Virus record (IMG/VR): IMGVR_UViG_3300008267_000102
Location: 1 to 43,858 of that record
Length of the DNA stretch: 43,858 bases
Source: a virus
Reading direction: 5' to 3' (one strand)
Below, piece by piece: positions 1-6,328 of this stretch. Made by a program: the position numbers and the translations under genes. The notes below the pieces were generated by a model. That model was not told the DNA's origin, did no database searches, and worked only from the letters and a program-made list of their open reading frames with translations. Position 1 is the stretch's first letter. Each line of letters opens with the position of its first letter.

Positions 1-4
1 CCAG

Positions 5-64
5 TACCGAAATCAGGTAAGAAATACCGAAAACGGGTAAAAAATACCGAAAACGGAAACAACC
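5..64. repeat. Three tandem 20-bp repeats, candidate packaging (cos/TerS) site
   Basis: Three copies of a 20-base unit start at 5, 25 and 45. Each begins TACCGAAA, and the first two continue with (T/A)C(A/G)GGTAA(G/A)AAA. They lie between the HNH gene (ends 172) and, if the ends are joined, the small terminase gene (starts 43854). In HK97-like phages this interval is where cos and the terminase-binding repeats are usually found. The repeats are seen directly; the packaging role is inference from position. Confidence 0.55.
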
Positions 65-171
65 CACCCGAAGCGTTGTTTCAGAAAAACCGGCCTGGAT
101 CGTCGCTGCCAAAAATAGGGGTGGCACAGTTGGAACAAAAAATTAGGCGTTACCTGGGTAGCATAGTCACG
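65..171. other. Non-coding spacer between HNH gene and left end
   Basis: About 107 bases with no convincing ORF on either strand. Together with the repeats at 5-64 it forms a 171-base gap upstream of the terminase operon on the joined map. Apart from those repeats I see no strong hairpin or promoter. If the phage is cos-type, the cleavage site could be here. Confidence 0.4.
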
Positions 172-588
172 TCAAAAATCTGAGATATTTCCAAATCCAC
201 CATTGTCAGCCTTTTTACGGCGCTTAACGGCTTCACGGGCTGTTTTCTGGTTGTGACAGGTACGGCAGAGATACTGAAGGTTATTGATGTCCCAAACTGG
301 GCCACCGTCCTCGATTTCAATGATGTGGTCAACGATAATGCCAGGTGTGACGATACCGTAAGCAAGGCAGTGTTGACAGGTGATTTGCTGGCGGATCACT
401 TCAGCTCTGAGCTTTACCCAGCGCTGTGATTTATAAATGTTCTTACCGTCGATATGGTGATGCTCGTAAACACGCTCAGAAGGCGTTACAGCGCGTCTGT
501 GACGCTCACAGCGGGGCGAACCTCTATACCCCACTGGAACGTCCACAATTTCTTTGCAGCCGCTGTAGGTGCAAAGGCGCTTTGACAT
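172..588 (-). CDS. HNH endonuclease (terminase-associated)
   Basis: A 138-residue HNH nuclease. The core is visible: CQHC at about residues 72-75, VDHIIEIEDGG (DH of the first strand), then NNLQYLCRTCHNQKT, which supplies the conserved N, the second CxxC and the last H. An N-terminal Cys/His set (LCTYSGC...CERH) may bind a second zinc. Its start overlaps the stop of the upstream proline-repeat gene (TAATG). In HK97 and relatives the HNH protein encoded beside the terminase is needed for specific cos cutting and stimulates terminase. On the joined map it lies directly upstream of terS, which fits that role. The alternative, a free homing nuclease, is less likely given the position. Confidence 0.9.
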   Translation of the reverse strand: MSKRLCTYSGCKEIVDVPVGYRGSPRCERHRRAVTPSERVYEHHHIDGKNIYKSQRWVKLRAEVIRQQITCQHCLAYGIVTPGIIVDHIIEIEDGGPVWDINNLQYLCRTCHNQKTAREAVKRRKKADNGGFGNISDF

Positions 589-863
589 TACTGAACCAAC
601 TCTAGGTCAGATTCATACGCCTGATAATACTCGTCGGTTACAACGTGTAACTTTCGAGTGTGTTTGTGGCGAACGTAACGCTGGCCTTCGCATAGCTCAA
701 CGGCTTCAACCGGTAAAACTGACTCAACCGGTAAAACTGGCTCGACAGGTAAAACTGGCTCGACAGGTAAAACTGGCTCGACAGGTAAAACTGGCTCGAC
801 AGGTAAAACTGGTGCTGGCGGCGTTACCGGTAATTCTGGTACAGGTGGTGTTTTCTTGGTCAT
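588..863 (-). CDS. Proline-repeat protein of unknown function, first gene of the late operon
   Basis: A 91-residue protein in two parts. The N-terminal half is low-complexity, with six copies of a VLPVEP-type hexapeptide encoded by an 18-bp DNA repeat. The C-terminal ~35 residues ([20 protein letters not shown]...DLELV) resemble a short module often found at the ends of phage head-region proteins, typically with a [VY]xHxxT...V...Y...DxE pattern; this is from memory of the pattern, not a search. The start at 863 has a good AGGAT ribosome binding site 8 bases upstream and a promoter just beyond it. The repeat number probably varies between relatives. Function unknown; an extended spacer plus a small binding module is the simplest reading. 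Confidence 0.7.
   Translation of the reverse strand: MTKKTPPVPELPVTPPAPVLPVEPVLPVEPVLPVEPVLPVEPVLPVESVLPVEAVELCEGQRYVRHKHTRKLHVVTDEYYQAYESDLELVQ
712..820. repeat. 18-bp tandem repeat, six units, in the proline-repeat gene
   Basis: The 9-mer GGTAAAACT recurs at 712, 730, 748, 766, 784 and 802, exactly 18 bases apart, with CTCGACA between the inner copies. On the minus strand each unit encodes VLPVEP. The inner copies are almost identical at DNA level, which points to recent slippage or unequal exchange rather than selection on protein alone. Confidence 0.95.
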
Positions 864-893
864 GAAATTTATCCTCTTGGTTAACCGCCGTTG

Positions 894-921
894 ATTCTAA
901 ACCAACGGTTGATTTATGCAA
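894..921 (-). promoter_or_regulatory. Leftward sigma70-like promoter for the HNH/terminase operon
   Basis: On the minus strand, TTGCAT (916-921) is separated by 16 bases from TAGAAT (894-899), about 30 bases upstream of the start codon at 863. An inverted repeat CCGTTG...CAACGG (889-894 / 904-909 region) straddles the -10 box and could be an operator. It is the only clear promoter candidate found upstream of the packaging/structural genes on the joined map. Confidence 0.6.
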
Positions 922-1110
922 GGTTTTAAATTGTTATTTATTTTTTCCAAAACGGTAAACCTTTTCTCTTTGTAGTAATTTTTATAATTCTATTATTTAC
1001 TTTTTTTTCTAAAGAGTTTAAGAAAATAGAAAAAAGAAATAACAAATTATAAGTGGTTGATTTGTAAGGAAATTAATTAACGAAAAAGAGTAAAAAGCTT
1101 AATTTGTTGT
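905..1110. other. AT-rich intergenic region with inverted repeat, possible replication origin
   Basis: This part of the 352-base divergent gap (864-1215) is very AT-rich, with long A and T runs. A 16-base inverted repeat with one mismatch is formed by 931-946 (TTGTTATTTATTTTTT) and 1030-1045 (AAAAAAGAAATAACAA). No ORF is convincing here. AT-rich DNA with inverted repeats between divergent early and late units is typical of a phage origin or a nucleoid-protein-controlled promoter region. The origin role is inference only. Confidence 0.35.
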
Positions 1111-1111
1111 T

Positions 1112-1174
1112 GCGTATTAACGATTAAAAATTGTTTCAACCTCGACAGTAACATTGACACCATTGTTAATACGC
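1112..1174. promoter_or_regulatory. 10-bp inverted repeat at the early promoter, possible operator
   Basis: GCGTATTAAC (1112-1121) and its exact reverse complement GTTAATACGC (1165-1174) lie 43 bases apart. The right arm sits inside the spacer of the early promoter. Two copies of a half-site flanking a promoter are a common repressor or activator arrangement. The binding protein is unknown; the PapB-like and HTH proteins of this operon are candidates. Confidence 0.45.
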
Positions 1175-1187
1175 TATACAGTATTCT
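1154..1187 (+). promoter_or_regulatory. Rightward early promoter candidate
   Basis: A perfect TTGACA (1154-1159) is followed by TATACA at 1175-1180 (15-base spacer) or TACAGT at 1177-1182 (17-base spacer). It is about 30-40 bases upstream of the first early gene at 1216. It differs from the TTTACAAAC promoters used elsewhere in the genome, as expected if it is read first after infection. Confidence 0.55.
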
Positions 1188-1215
1188 AGATTTTACGAAA
1201 AACAGGCATAAAAAC

Positions 1216-2109
1216 ATGGTTTTTGACCTCTATAATGCGAAGGCTGGTGATGTTGTTAATTTATCAATTGACCAGTCATTTTTACTATCTAACATTTACG
1301 CTGAAGCGCTGTCCTATAACTTGGTTCCGTATATTGAATACGCTGATTTAGGTAAAATTTACGTGGCGAGACTGGTTAATTCGGCTGATTCAAGTGTTGC
1401 GGAACTGTCCCACACGCTGGCCCGCGCCACTCTCAACCAGGATTACCCTGTCATCTTCGACATCCCTGACTGCTTCAATATCCCTAACCTTATCCGTACA
1501 ACCCGCCGCGCAATGTGTAACCTTGGTATGAAAGGCACACACACGTTAACCGGATCACTGTTGACGCTATCACACAAGCCTGATTTGGTTGATACCATCG
1601 CTACACTGAAGGCGCTTAAACCAGGTGAAACGATTATCATTAGTTCAGTGGTAGGAATGACAGATACCAAACTGCGGTCACTGATTTACCGCTTAGGTAA
1701 TGAGCGTGGGTTTAGTGTCAGTGCCGTCGCGTGTGACGATGGATTCAAGGTAACGTATAAAGGCGGCAAACATGCGAAACCGGTAAGGAGAACACATAAG
1801 GTGCCAATGACCTCACGATTCAACAACACCGTTGAGTTAATGCAATGGGATGTACCTTACCCGTTTAACGACCTTGAGCCTGACCATTTACGTGTCCTCG
1901 CCAGTAAACACCCATTAAACTGCCTGACAGTTACCGGTAACACATTAGTTAAGCGGTCACTCATGGTCGGCAAACACGACGGCAAGGTCGCTGTACTGTT
2001 TAAAGGTGAACCAGTCCTAACACTGGACGCCACTCATAAAACCCGCCTGAATGCCAGCCAGCAGGTCCAGATTGACGATACATTAGCAGCGTACAGAGGT
2101 AAGGCATGA
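1216..2109 (+). CDS. Unknown early protein, first gene of the rightward operon
   Basis: A 297-residue protein I do not recognise. The middle (about residues 137-180: ALKPGETIIIS, then LRSLIYRLGNERGFSVSAVACDDGFKVTYKGG) has the rhythm of small phage DNA-binding modules, where a helical segment ends in basic residues before a beta strand. That suggests a DNA-binding role, but weakly. No signal peptide or membrane segment. The start at 1216 has a modest AGG-containing ribosome binding site, and the stop overlaps the next gene (ATGA). Being first after the early promoter, it may be a host-takeover or regulatory protein. Confidence 0.75.
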   Translation: MVFDLYNAKAGDVVNLSIDQSFLLSNIYAEALSYNLVPYIEYADLGKIYVARLVNSADSSVAELSHTLARATLNQDYPVIFDIPDCFNIPNLIRTTRRAMCNLGMKGTHTLTGSLLTLSHKPDLVDTIATLKALKPGETIIISSVVGMTDTKLRSLIYRLGNERGFSVSAVACDDGFKVTYKGGKHAKPVRRTHKVPMTSRFNNTVELMQWDVPYPFNDLEPDHLRVLASKHPLNCLTVTGNTLVKRSLMVGKHDGKVAVLFKGEPVLTLDATHKTRLNASQQVQIDDTLAAYRGKA

Positions 2110-2471
2110 AAAAGTCAGAATCACTTAAACTCGCCGGTCAGATATATGACACTGTGAAAAGTGAAGGCATAGTGTCAGTGTACGTTGGTAAAAATTATAC
2201 TGACGTTTTCAATCGTGTTCGGATGTATCTTGGCCACGCTGACATATCTGTCAATTCTGATTATGTGATGACTGTCAGTACAGCCACTATCGATAAAGCC
2301 CGTAAGTTAGTTGCCGACGTGACCCGTTACGGTATCGAATCGCTTTACGTCGGTAACGATTACGAGAATTTACTTAACCGGCTGCACCAAGTCAGTATCG
2401 ATAAAATGCTAGATTTAGATATCACTGTTGAAAACGGTGTAATGACTATTAAACGTAAGGATAAGGTATGA
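2106..2471 (+). CDS. Unknown protein made of two tandem repeats
   Basis: A 121-residue protein with a visible internal duplication. Residues 21-38 (GIVSVYVGKNYTDVFNRV) match residues 76-93 (GIESLYVGNDYENLLNRL), each preceded by a helix containing a KL pair and followed by a strand with D-I-[ST]-V. The two halves are about 45-50 residues each. This looks like a two-domain alpha/beta fold that arose by duplication. It overlaps both neighbours by 4 bases, so it is translationally coupled. Function unknown. Confidence 0.75.
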   Translation: MKKSESLKLAGQIYDTVKSEGIVSVYVGKNYTDVFNRVRMYLGHADISVNSDYVMTVSTATIDKARKLVADVTRYGIESLYVGNDYENLLNRLHQVSIDKMLDLDITVENGVMTIKRKDKV

Positions 2472-3310
2472 TCACATTCACTGAGCGCCCGACATTCGAA
2501 CAGGCCTGGGCTTCTACCACTTTCAGAATAGTCATGGGTGGTATGGGTGACGACACCGCAATGATGATCGCTGAGATGTATAAACGTGGGTATGAACCTG
2601 ACGAAATTATTTTCTGTGACACTGGTAGTGAATTTCCTCACACTTATAAATTCATCGAACACCTTAAACAGTGGTGTGAACAGCGTCAGTGGTCAAAAGT
2701 TGTGGTGTTGAATAAATTCGACAAAAGCGGCAAACCGCTGTCACTGATTGAAATGGTAGAGAAGGAGAAAACACTACCCGCTGCCGCGTTCGGCTCAAAG
2801 TCATGTAGTATGAGATTTAAAACCGAAACGGCTGACAAGTATCTGAATAATCATGCCGGCGTAATGAAAGCTTTAGGTATTACTAAGAAAGGTTCGTTAC
2901 TCAGTAGTCACAAAGGTCAGATTTTACGCTGTGTTGGTATTAATTATGACGAACCTAGCCGCGCAGATAAATGGAAACCAGAGCATAAATGGATTCAAGT
3001 GTTTCCACTATATGACTGGGAGATAGGTGAGAAAGAATCATCCGCCGTTGAAGAAGTCGGCTTGTATTACCCAGGTAAGTCCAGTTGTGTAATGTGTCCA
3101 CACTTAACAGGTAATGAATTTCGTATGTTACGTGACACTTACCCTCAAATTTTTATACGTGTACTGCTTATTGAAAAGCGTTACCAGATGACACAGATGA
3201 CACCCGAATCAAGCACAATTGGTTTGTGCCGCCGTGAAACTATCGAAATGAAGTTAAATAGTAAAACCTGTAACGCTTTCGAGTCACAACAATGCGGGGA
3301 ATGTAAATGA
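2468..3310 (+). CDS. PP-loop ATPase, PAPS reductase-like
   Basis: A 280-residue member of the adenine-nucleotide alpha-hydrolase (N-type ATP pyrophosphatase) fold shared by PAPS reductase, DndC and QueC. The PP-loop is at residues 23-30 (MGGMGDDT, where SGGxDS is canonical, so it is divergent), followed by IIFCDTGSEFP (47-57), KSCSMRFK (111-118) and CVMC (207-210), with more Cys residues at the C terminus (CGEC). Phage members of this family are common but mostly uncharacterised. Sulfur transfer to nucleic acid, base modification or sulfur metabolism are all possible. The CVMC and C-terminal cysteines could bind metal or an Fe-S cluster. Confidence 0.8.
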   Translation: MITFTERPTFEQAWASTTFRIVMGGMGDDTAMMIAEMYKRGYEPDEIIFCDTGSEFPHTYKFIEHLKQWCEQRQWSKVVVLNKFDKSGKPLSLIEMVEKEKTLPAAAFGSKSCSMRFKTETADKYLNNHAGVMKALGITKKGSLLSSHKGQILRCVGINYDEPSRADKWKPEHKWIQVFPLYDWEIGEKESSAVEEVGLYYPGKSSCVMCPHLTGNEFRMLRDTYPQIFIRVLLIEKRYQMTQMTPESSTIGLCRRETIEMKLNSKTCNAFESQQCGECK

Positions 3311-3477
3311 CAACACCGAGCCACCCACACCACTGTTTACGCCAGTACAGTGACCAGATGACATGCCGCCAATGCGGTAAAACGTGGGACGTTAACGACC
3401 CTGAACCGCCAGCATGTAAGATCGTTAAAACACCACAGCAGCATATTGCGGCATTACGGGAGATACTAAAGAAATGA
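3307..3477 (+). CDS. Small zinc-ribbon-like protein (56 aa)
   Basis: Start and stop both overlap neighbours by ATGA, which strongly supports this short gene. The sequence contains HPHHC, then MTCRQCGKTWD and a later C, a typical small zinc-ribbon or knuckle with CxxC followed by an aromatic residue. The C terminus is a short charged helix (QQHIAALREILKK). Function unknown; probably a nucleic-acid- or protein-binding accessory factor. Confidence 0.7.
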   Translation: MTTPSHPHHCLRQYSDQMTCRQCGKTWDVNDPEPPACKIVKTPQQHIAALREILKK

Positions 3478-3593
3478 AACCATTGATTAAGAAGCGTCGC
3501 GGCCGGTGGATTGTTATAGGCAGACATGGTTTTTGGGGTGAGGCAATGGCTTGGTGTCACCTTCGCAACATTAAAGAGGGTAACTACCGATGA
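3474..3593 (+). CDS. Very small basic protein (39 aa)
   Basis: A 39-codon ORF that overlaps both neighbours by 4 bases (ATGA at 3474 and at 3590), so it is positioned exactly as a coupled gene. It begins MKPLIKKRRGRW, is strongly basic at the N terminus, and contains several Trp residues. No recognisable domain. The basic start suggests binding to nucleic acid or to an acidic host protein, which is inference. Confidence 0.6.
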   Translation: MKPLIKKRRGRWIVIGRHGFWGEAMAWCHLRNIKEGNYR

Positions 3594-3883
3594 AACACCT
3601 GATACCAGGCACGTTAAACGCTGAACGATTGGTTTTGTTAATCAGCCTCACCAGTATTCGCAGTGAGGATATTATCGAGGGTCTGAACTGGCATTTATGC
3701 CGAGGCCACCAGTTAGCAACGGCGGCAGCACTCGCACAGGTGCCCCAGAATAATTTAAGCCGCGCCTTAGACAAGGTTGAGGCCGTGGCCGACATTGTAG
3801 AACAGATTAAACAACATGACCGGTTTTCACGATTTGTCGATTCTGGACCTGATGACGTGGTTGTTACGGATAGTGAGGATTGA
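3590..3883 (+). CDS. PapB-like transcriptional regulator
   Basis: A 97-residue protein whose core (SLTSIRSEDIIEGLNWHL, then CRGHQLATAAALAQVPQNNL and SRALDKVEAVADIVEQI) closely follows the PapB/FocB adhesin-regulator pattern: a SIxSExxI helix, an RG turn, then a helix-turn-helix with an Asn/Leu/Ser recognition region. PapB-family proteins bind AT-rich DNA as oligomers and control fimbrial operons. In a phage early operon this protein could regulate the phage's own AT-rich control region at 905-1110 or alter host surface gene expression. The match is by eye; confidence in the HTH class is higher than in the exact family. Confidence 0.65.
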   Translation: MKHLIPGTLNAERLVLLISLTSIRSEDIIEGLNWHLCRGHQLATAAALAQVPQNNLSRALDKVEAVADIVEQIKQHDRFSRFVDSGPDDVVVTDSED

Positions 3884-3885
3884 TG

Positions 3886-4491
3886 ATGAATGTATTAATA
3901 GCTTGCGAAACCAGTGGCGTTGTCCGTGATGCGTTCCGTGCTGCCGGTCATAACGCTATGTCTTGTGATCTGTTACCGACCGAGCGCCCAGGCTTCCATT
4001 ATCAGGGTGACGTCAGGGACGTACTATACTGGGGTTGGGATTTAATGATTGCGCACCCTGACTGTACCTATCTGACCTGTTCAGCGGCTTGGGCGTTCAC
4101 CGATGGACCATACCACCAGAAAGTTAAACCAGACACACTGACCGGCGCGGCCCGCCGTCAGGCCCGTGACGACGCAATGCAGTTTGTTGAATTATTAGCG
4201 GCTGCACCGATACCACTGATCGCAATCGAGAATCCTGCTGTTAATTTCATGAATAAAACCATGGATTTTAAGCAGTATGGTTTCAGAAGTAATTTCCCGA
4301 CCCAGGTAATCCATCCTCACCAGTTCGGCCACGATGCAAGTAAACAGACCGGATTGCTGTTGAAGGGTTTACCTGATTTAACACACACACACACACAGTA
4401 TCACCGCGAATGGTTGACGGTCGGCCACGTTGGGCTAATCAGACTGACACCGGTCAGAACAGATTACCACCAAGCGCTGACCGCTGGTTAG
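3886..4491 (+). CDS. Cytosine-C5 methyltransferase-like protein, frameshifted near its C terminus
   Basis: Reads 201 residues from the ATG at 3886, which has GAGG 7 bases upstream; TTG 3880 and ATG 3883 are poorer starts. Motif I is LIACETSGVVRDAFRAAGHN, a PPC-like motif IV is HPDCTYL, and motif VI is IENP. This resembles a phage family usually annotated as DNA cytosine methyltransferase, without an obvious target-recognition domain. After KGLPDLTHTHT the frame runs out through an (AC)8 tract into unrelated sequence. Removing one AC unit restores the expected ending RWANQTDTGQNRLPPSADRW, followed by RTYQGWADAMATQWG, up to a stop at 4557-4559 (225 aa). The gene is therefore inactive, altered at its C terminus, or phase-variable, or there is a sequencing error. 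Confidence 0.8.
   Translation: MNVLIACETSGVVRDAFRAAGHNAMSCDLLPTERPGFHYQGDVRDVLYWGWDLMIAHPDCTYLTCSAAWAFTDGPYHQKVKPDTLTGAARRQARDDAMQFVELLAAAPIPLIAIENPAVNFMNKTMDFKQYGFRSNFPTQVIHPHQFGHDASKQTGLLLKGLPDLTHTHTQYHREWLTVGHVGLIRLTPVRTDYHQALTAG
4381..4396. repeat. (AC)8 dinucleotide tract in the methyltransferase-like gene
   Basis: Eight uninterrupted AC units within coding sequence. With eight units the downstream frame is wrong; seven or ten would restore the conserved C terminus. Such tracts are mutation hot spots used for phase variation in bacterial methyltransferase genes. Confidence 0.95.
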
Positions 4492-4559
4492 ACCGCGCCA
4501 GAACGTATCAAGGATGGGCTGATGCGATGGCAACACAGTGGGGTAAAATAATCCTGTAA
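4397..4559 (+). pseudogene. Out-of-frame C-terminal segment of the methyltransferase-like gene
   Basis: Read two bases out of phase from the preceding ORF, this stretch encodes SPRMVDGRPRWANQT, DTGQNRLPPSADRW and ARTYQGWADAMATQW, which is the usual ending of this phage family. The stop is TAA at 4557-4559. The intact coding quality suggests either a very recent frameshift or a switchable one. Confidence 0.8.
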
Positions 4560-4565
4560 AACGTG

Positions 4566-4594
4566 TTTACAAACAGAAATTACAGGTATATATT
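4566..4594 (+). promoter_or_regulatory. Internal promoter of the TTTACAAAC type
   Basis: TTTACA (4566-4571), a 17-base spacer and TATATT (4589-4594). A second TTACA-type element (ATTACA, 4579-4584) lies 13 bases after the first. The same layout occurs at 15318 and 22300. It sits in the gap before the gene at 4633. Confidence 0.75.
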
Positions 4595-4632
4595 TACCTC
4601 ACTCACTTAACTGATAAAAACGAGTGTATCAA

Positions 4633-4983
4633 ATGAATAATTATGATTCTGCAAAAACTGCTGGTGAACTGCTCGAAAGGATGGGGCTGTTTGAAAACGT
4701 GACTTATGTGGTGACAGGTGCGCCATTGGGAAATTCCGACAAAATAGGTCAGAAGGCAATTTTTAACGCTCACTATCAAGAAATTCAACTTGTCGATTTG
4801 GAAGGTAAGAGAAATATCCCTTTGTTTAAATTCATCATGGCAGGATGGTCGGTCGAAAACCGGATACACGTATCACCTGAAAAACTCGAAAGGCTAAAAA
4901 GTATGGCACAAATAACGGACATGATGGCCAAGATGGTTGATAAAGAACTTAAGCGAAACGAGGTGAAGTATGTCAGACGTTAA
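4633..4983 (+). CDS. Unknown early protein
   Basis: A 116-residue protein starting MNNYDSAKTAGELLERMG. The ATG at 4633 has a GAG element 8 bases upstream and is preferred over the in-frame GTG at 4624. The N-terminal half looks like a small alpha/beta domain; the C-terminal third is a charged amphipathic helix (SPEKLERLKSMAQITDMMAK). No family recognised. It is the first gene after an internal promoter and overlaps the next gene by 14 bases. Confidence 0.7.
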   Translation: MNNYDSAKTAGELLERMGLFENVTYVVTGAPLGNSDKIGQKAIFNAHYQEIQLVDLEGKRNIPLFKFIMAGWSVENRIHVSPEKLERLKSMAQITDMMAKMVDKELKRNEVKYVRR

Positions 4984-5398
4984 AATAGTTTTCAGTAATA
5001 TCGTCGGCGGGTCAGGTGTTGCTAACCAGATCCGGTCATTAGCTGAACAGTTAATGACGAGTAATCAGTTAAATGTTGGTGACATGACAGTTGTAGTTGA
5101 TTCGTTTTTTGCATCGGAACATCTAACCGACCAGACTTTTAAACCTAAGTATGTGGTTAAAGGTCGGGTCGTGGAAAAACCAGCCAGTAAACCACAGTGG
5201 ACCAACGCCGACACCACACCACCAACCGAAGAAGGTTATTACTGGGTCATACTGGTGCCAGGTGGTAAACCGGTGCTGACAGAATACTGGCCACACTGGA
5301 AACAATGCGGCCCCTGCTGGTTACAGCCTCACGATGAATATGGTAGTAAGTTCGAAGGCACTCATTACATTAAAATTAACGAACCGGAGTCATTATGA
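4970..5398 (+). CDS. DUF551-like modular small phage protein
   Basis: A 142-residue protein. The second half has PPTEEGYYWVILVPGGKP, then a Trp/Pro-rich stretch (EYWPHWKQCGPCW) and ends THYIKINEPESL. This tryptophan-rich layout, ending in THxxxxxEP, resembles DUF551-type modules common in enterobacterial phages. The role of these modules is unknown. The N-terminal 60 residues form a separate region with no recognisable match. It overlaps both neighbours. Confidence 0.65.
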   Translation: MSDVKIVFSNIVGGSGVANQIRSLAEQLMTSNQLNVGDMTVVVDSFFASEHLTDQTFKPKYVVKGRVVEKPASKPQWTNADTTPPTEEGYYWVILVPGGKPVLTEYWPHWKQCGPCWLQPHDEYGSKFEGTHYIKINEPESL

Positions 5399-6102
5399 AT
5401 AAGATCGATTGGAGTAAAGCCCCTGCTGGTGCTATTGACATCAGCAGAAATGCTGTAGGAGTGGAATATTGGACTAATGGTAAACAGTATTGGAGTGAAC
5501 TACATAAAGCTTGGTGCGGCGATACTTCAGATTGGCAAGTCATTGAAACCCGCCCATTATCAGACCCGTTAGGCGGTTATCACTGGGGTGTTGAATACCA
5601 CGTTAACGGTATCAAACCTGACATTGCTGATGATATTTTGGTGCAATATACCGGAAATGACGGTTTTACTGACGAACGTCCGTTCGGTGAAATATATTGG
5701 AAAGGTGACACGATTAAAACCATCCGTATCATCGATCCACGTTACGCACCAACAGCGCCACCAGCGCCAGCAGAACCAGACTGGTTTGACTGGGGCAAAG
5801 AGGTTGCAGTTAATTGGCCCCCTGAAGGTACTGAGTGTGAATACTACACCGGTGAGGGCAGCAATAACCGTTACATTAAACTTAAAGTAATGGCCGTGCG
5901 TGATGGCATTGCATGGTTGCGTAACGTCGATGACGGTCGTGACGCTATTTCTGACGACTTCACTGATATTCGACCTGTGGATTATGTGAAAACAATGCGT
6001 GAACGTCGGTTACTCGCTGACATTAAAACCGATGCACCAGGTATCACCGATGAAATGGCAATGTTATTAATTAAAGCAGGCTGGGAGAAACGAAATGTTT
6101 GA
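5395..6102 (+). CDS. Modular phage protein with repeated Trp-rich beta domains
   Basis: A 235-residue protein built of several short modules. Residues 3-55 begin DWSKAPAGAIDIS, a pattern seen in many phage accessory proteins. Residues about 60-120 contain a second Trp-rich module, followed by a Pro/Ala linker (PTAPPAPAEPDW). Then VNWPPEGTECEYYTGEGSNN...FTDIRP corresponds to a widespread phage module (PPxGTxCE...FRPI). The C terminus (APGITDEMAMLLIKAGW) is helical. I know these modules from pattern memory and none has an assigned function. It overlaps both neighbours by 4-8 bases. Confidence 0.7.
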   Translation: MNKIDWSKAPAGAIDISRNAVGVEYWTNGKQYWSELHKAWCGDTSDWQVIETRPLSDPLGGYHWGVEYHVNGIKPDIADDILVQYTGNDGFTDERPFGEIYWKGDTIKTIRIIDPRYAPTAPPAPAEPDWFDWGKEVAVNWPPEGTECEYYTGEGSNNRYIKLKVMAVRDGIAWLRNVDDGRDAISDDFTDIRPVDYVKTMRERRLLADIKTDAPGITDEMAMLLIKAGWEKRNV

Positions 6103-6328
6103 AATTCTAATCGTAGTTGCTGGTTTTATATTCGCTGGTGGCGCACTGATTATGTTCGTGCGTGAAGCCACTAAAAACGACCATGACGATGAAATTAGTC
6201 ATGCGGATCTGAAAGATGCCGCCGGTAAAGGCCAATCACTGACACTGACACCTGACCAGTGTGGTCAACTGTATAACCAGTATCGTCGTGCTAACCATGA
6301 CATGTATCGTGTTAAGGCAGGTAAATAA
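6095..6328 (+). CDS. Small membrane protein
   Basis: A 77-residue protein with one clear N-terminal transmembrane helix (residues 3-22, ILIVVAGFIFAGGALIMFV) and a charged cytoplasmic tail. It overlaps its upstream neighbour by 8 bases and abuts the next gene. The end of its coding region (GTTAAGGCAGGTAAATAATG) carries the ribosome binding site of the next gene and is repeated at later junctions. Possible membrane-acting early protein, for example superinfection exclusion, but nothing specific supports that. Confidence 0.65.
   Translation: MFEILIVVAGFIFAGGALIMFVREATKNDHDDEISHADLKDAAGKGQSLTLTPDQCGQLYNQYRRANHDMYRVKAGK

Noticed and set aside
712-820. Possible CRISPR array
   Set aside because: The 18-bp units are in tandem without unique spacers and encode VLPVEP; no cas genes.
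724-921. Minus-strand ORF with repeated CRASFT
   Set aside because: It is the other frame of the 18-bp repeat in the proline-repeat gene and covers the promoter; no ribosome binding site.
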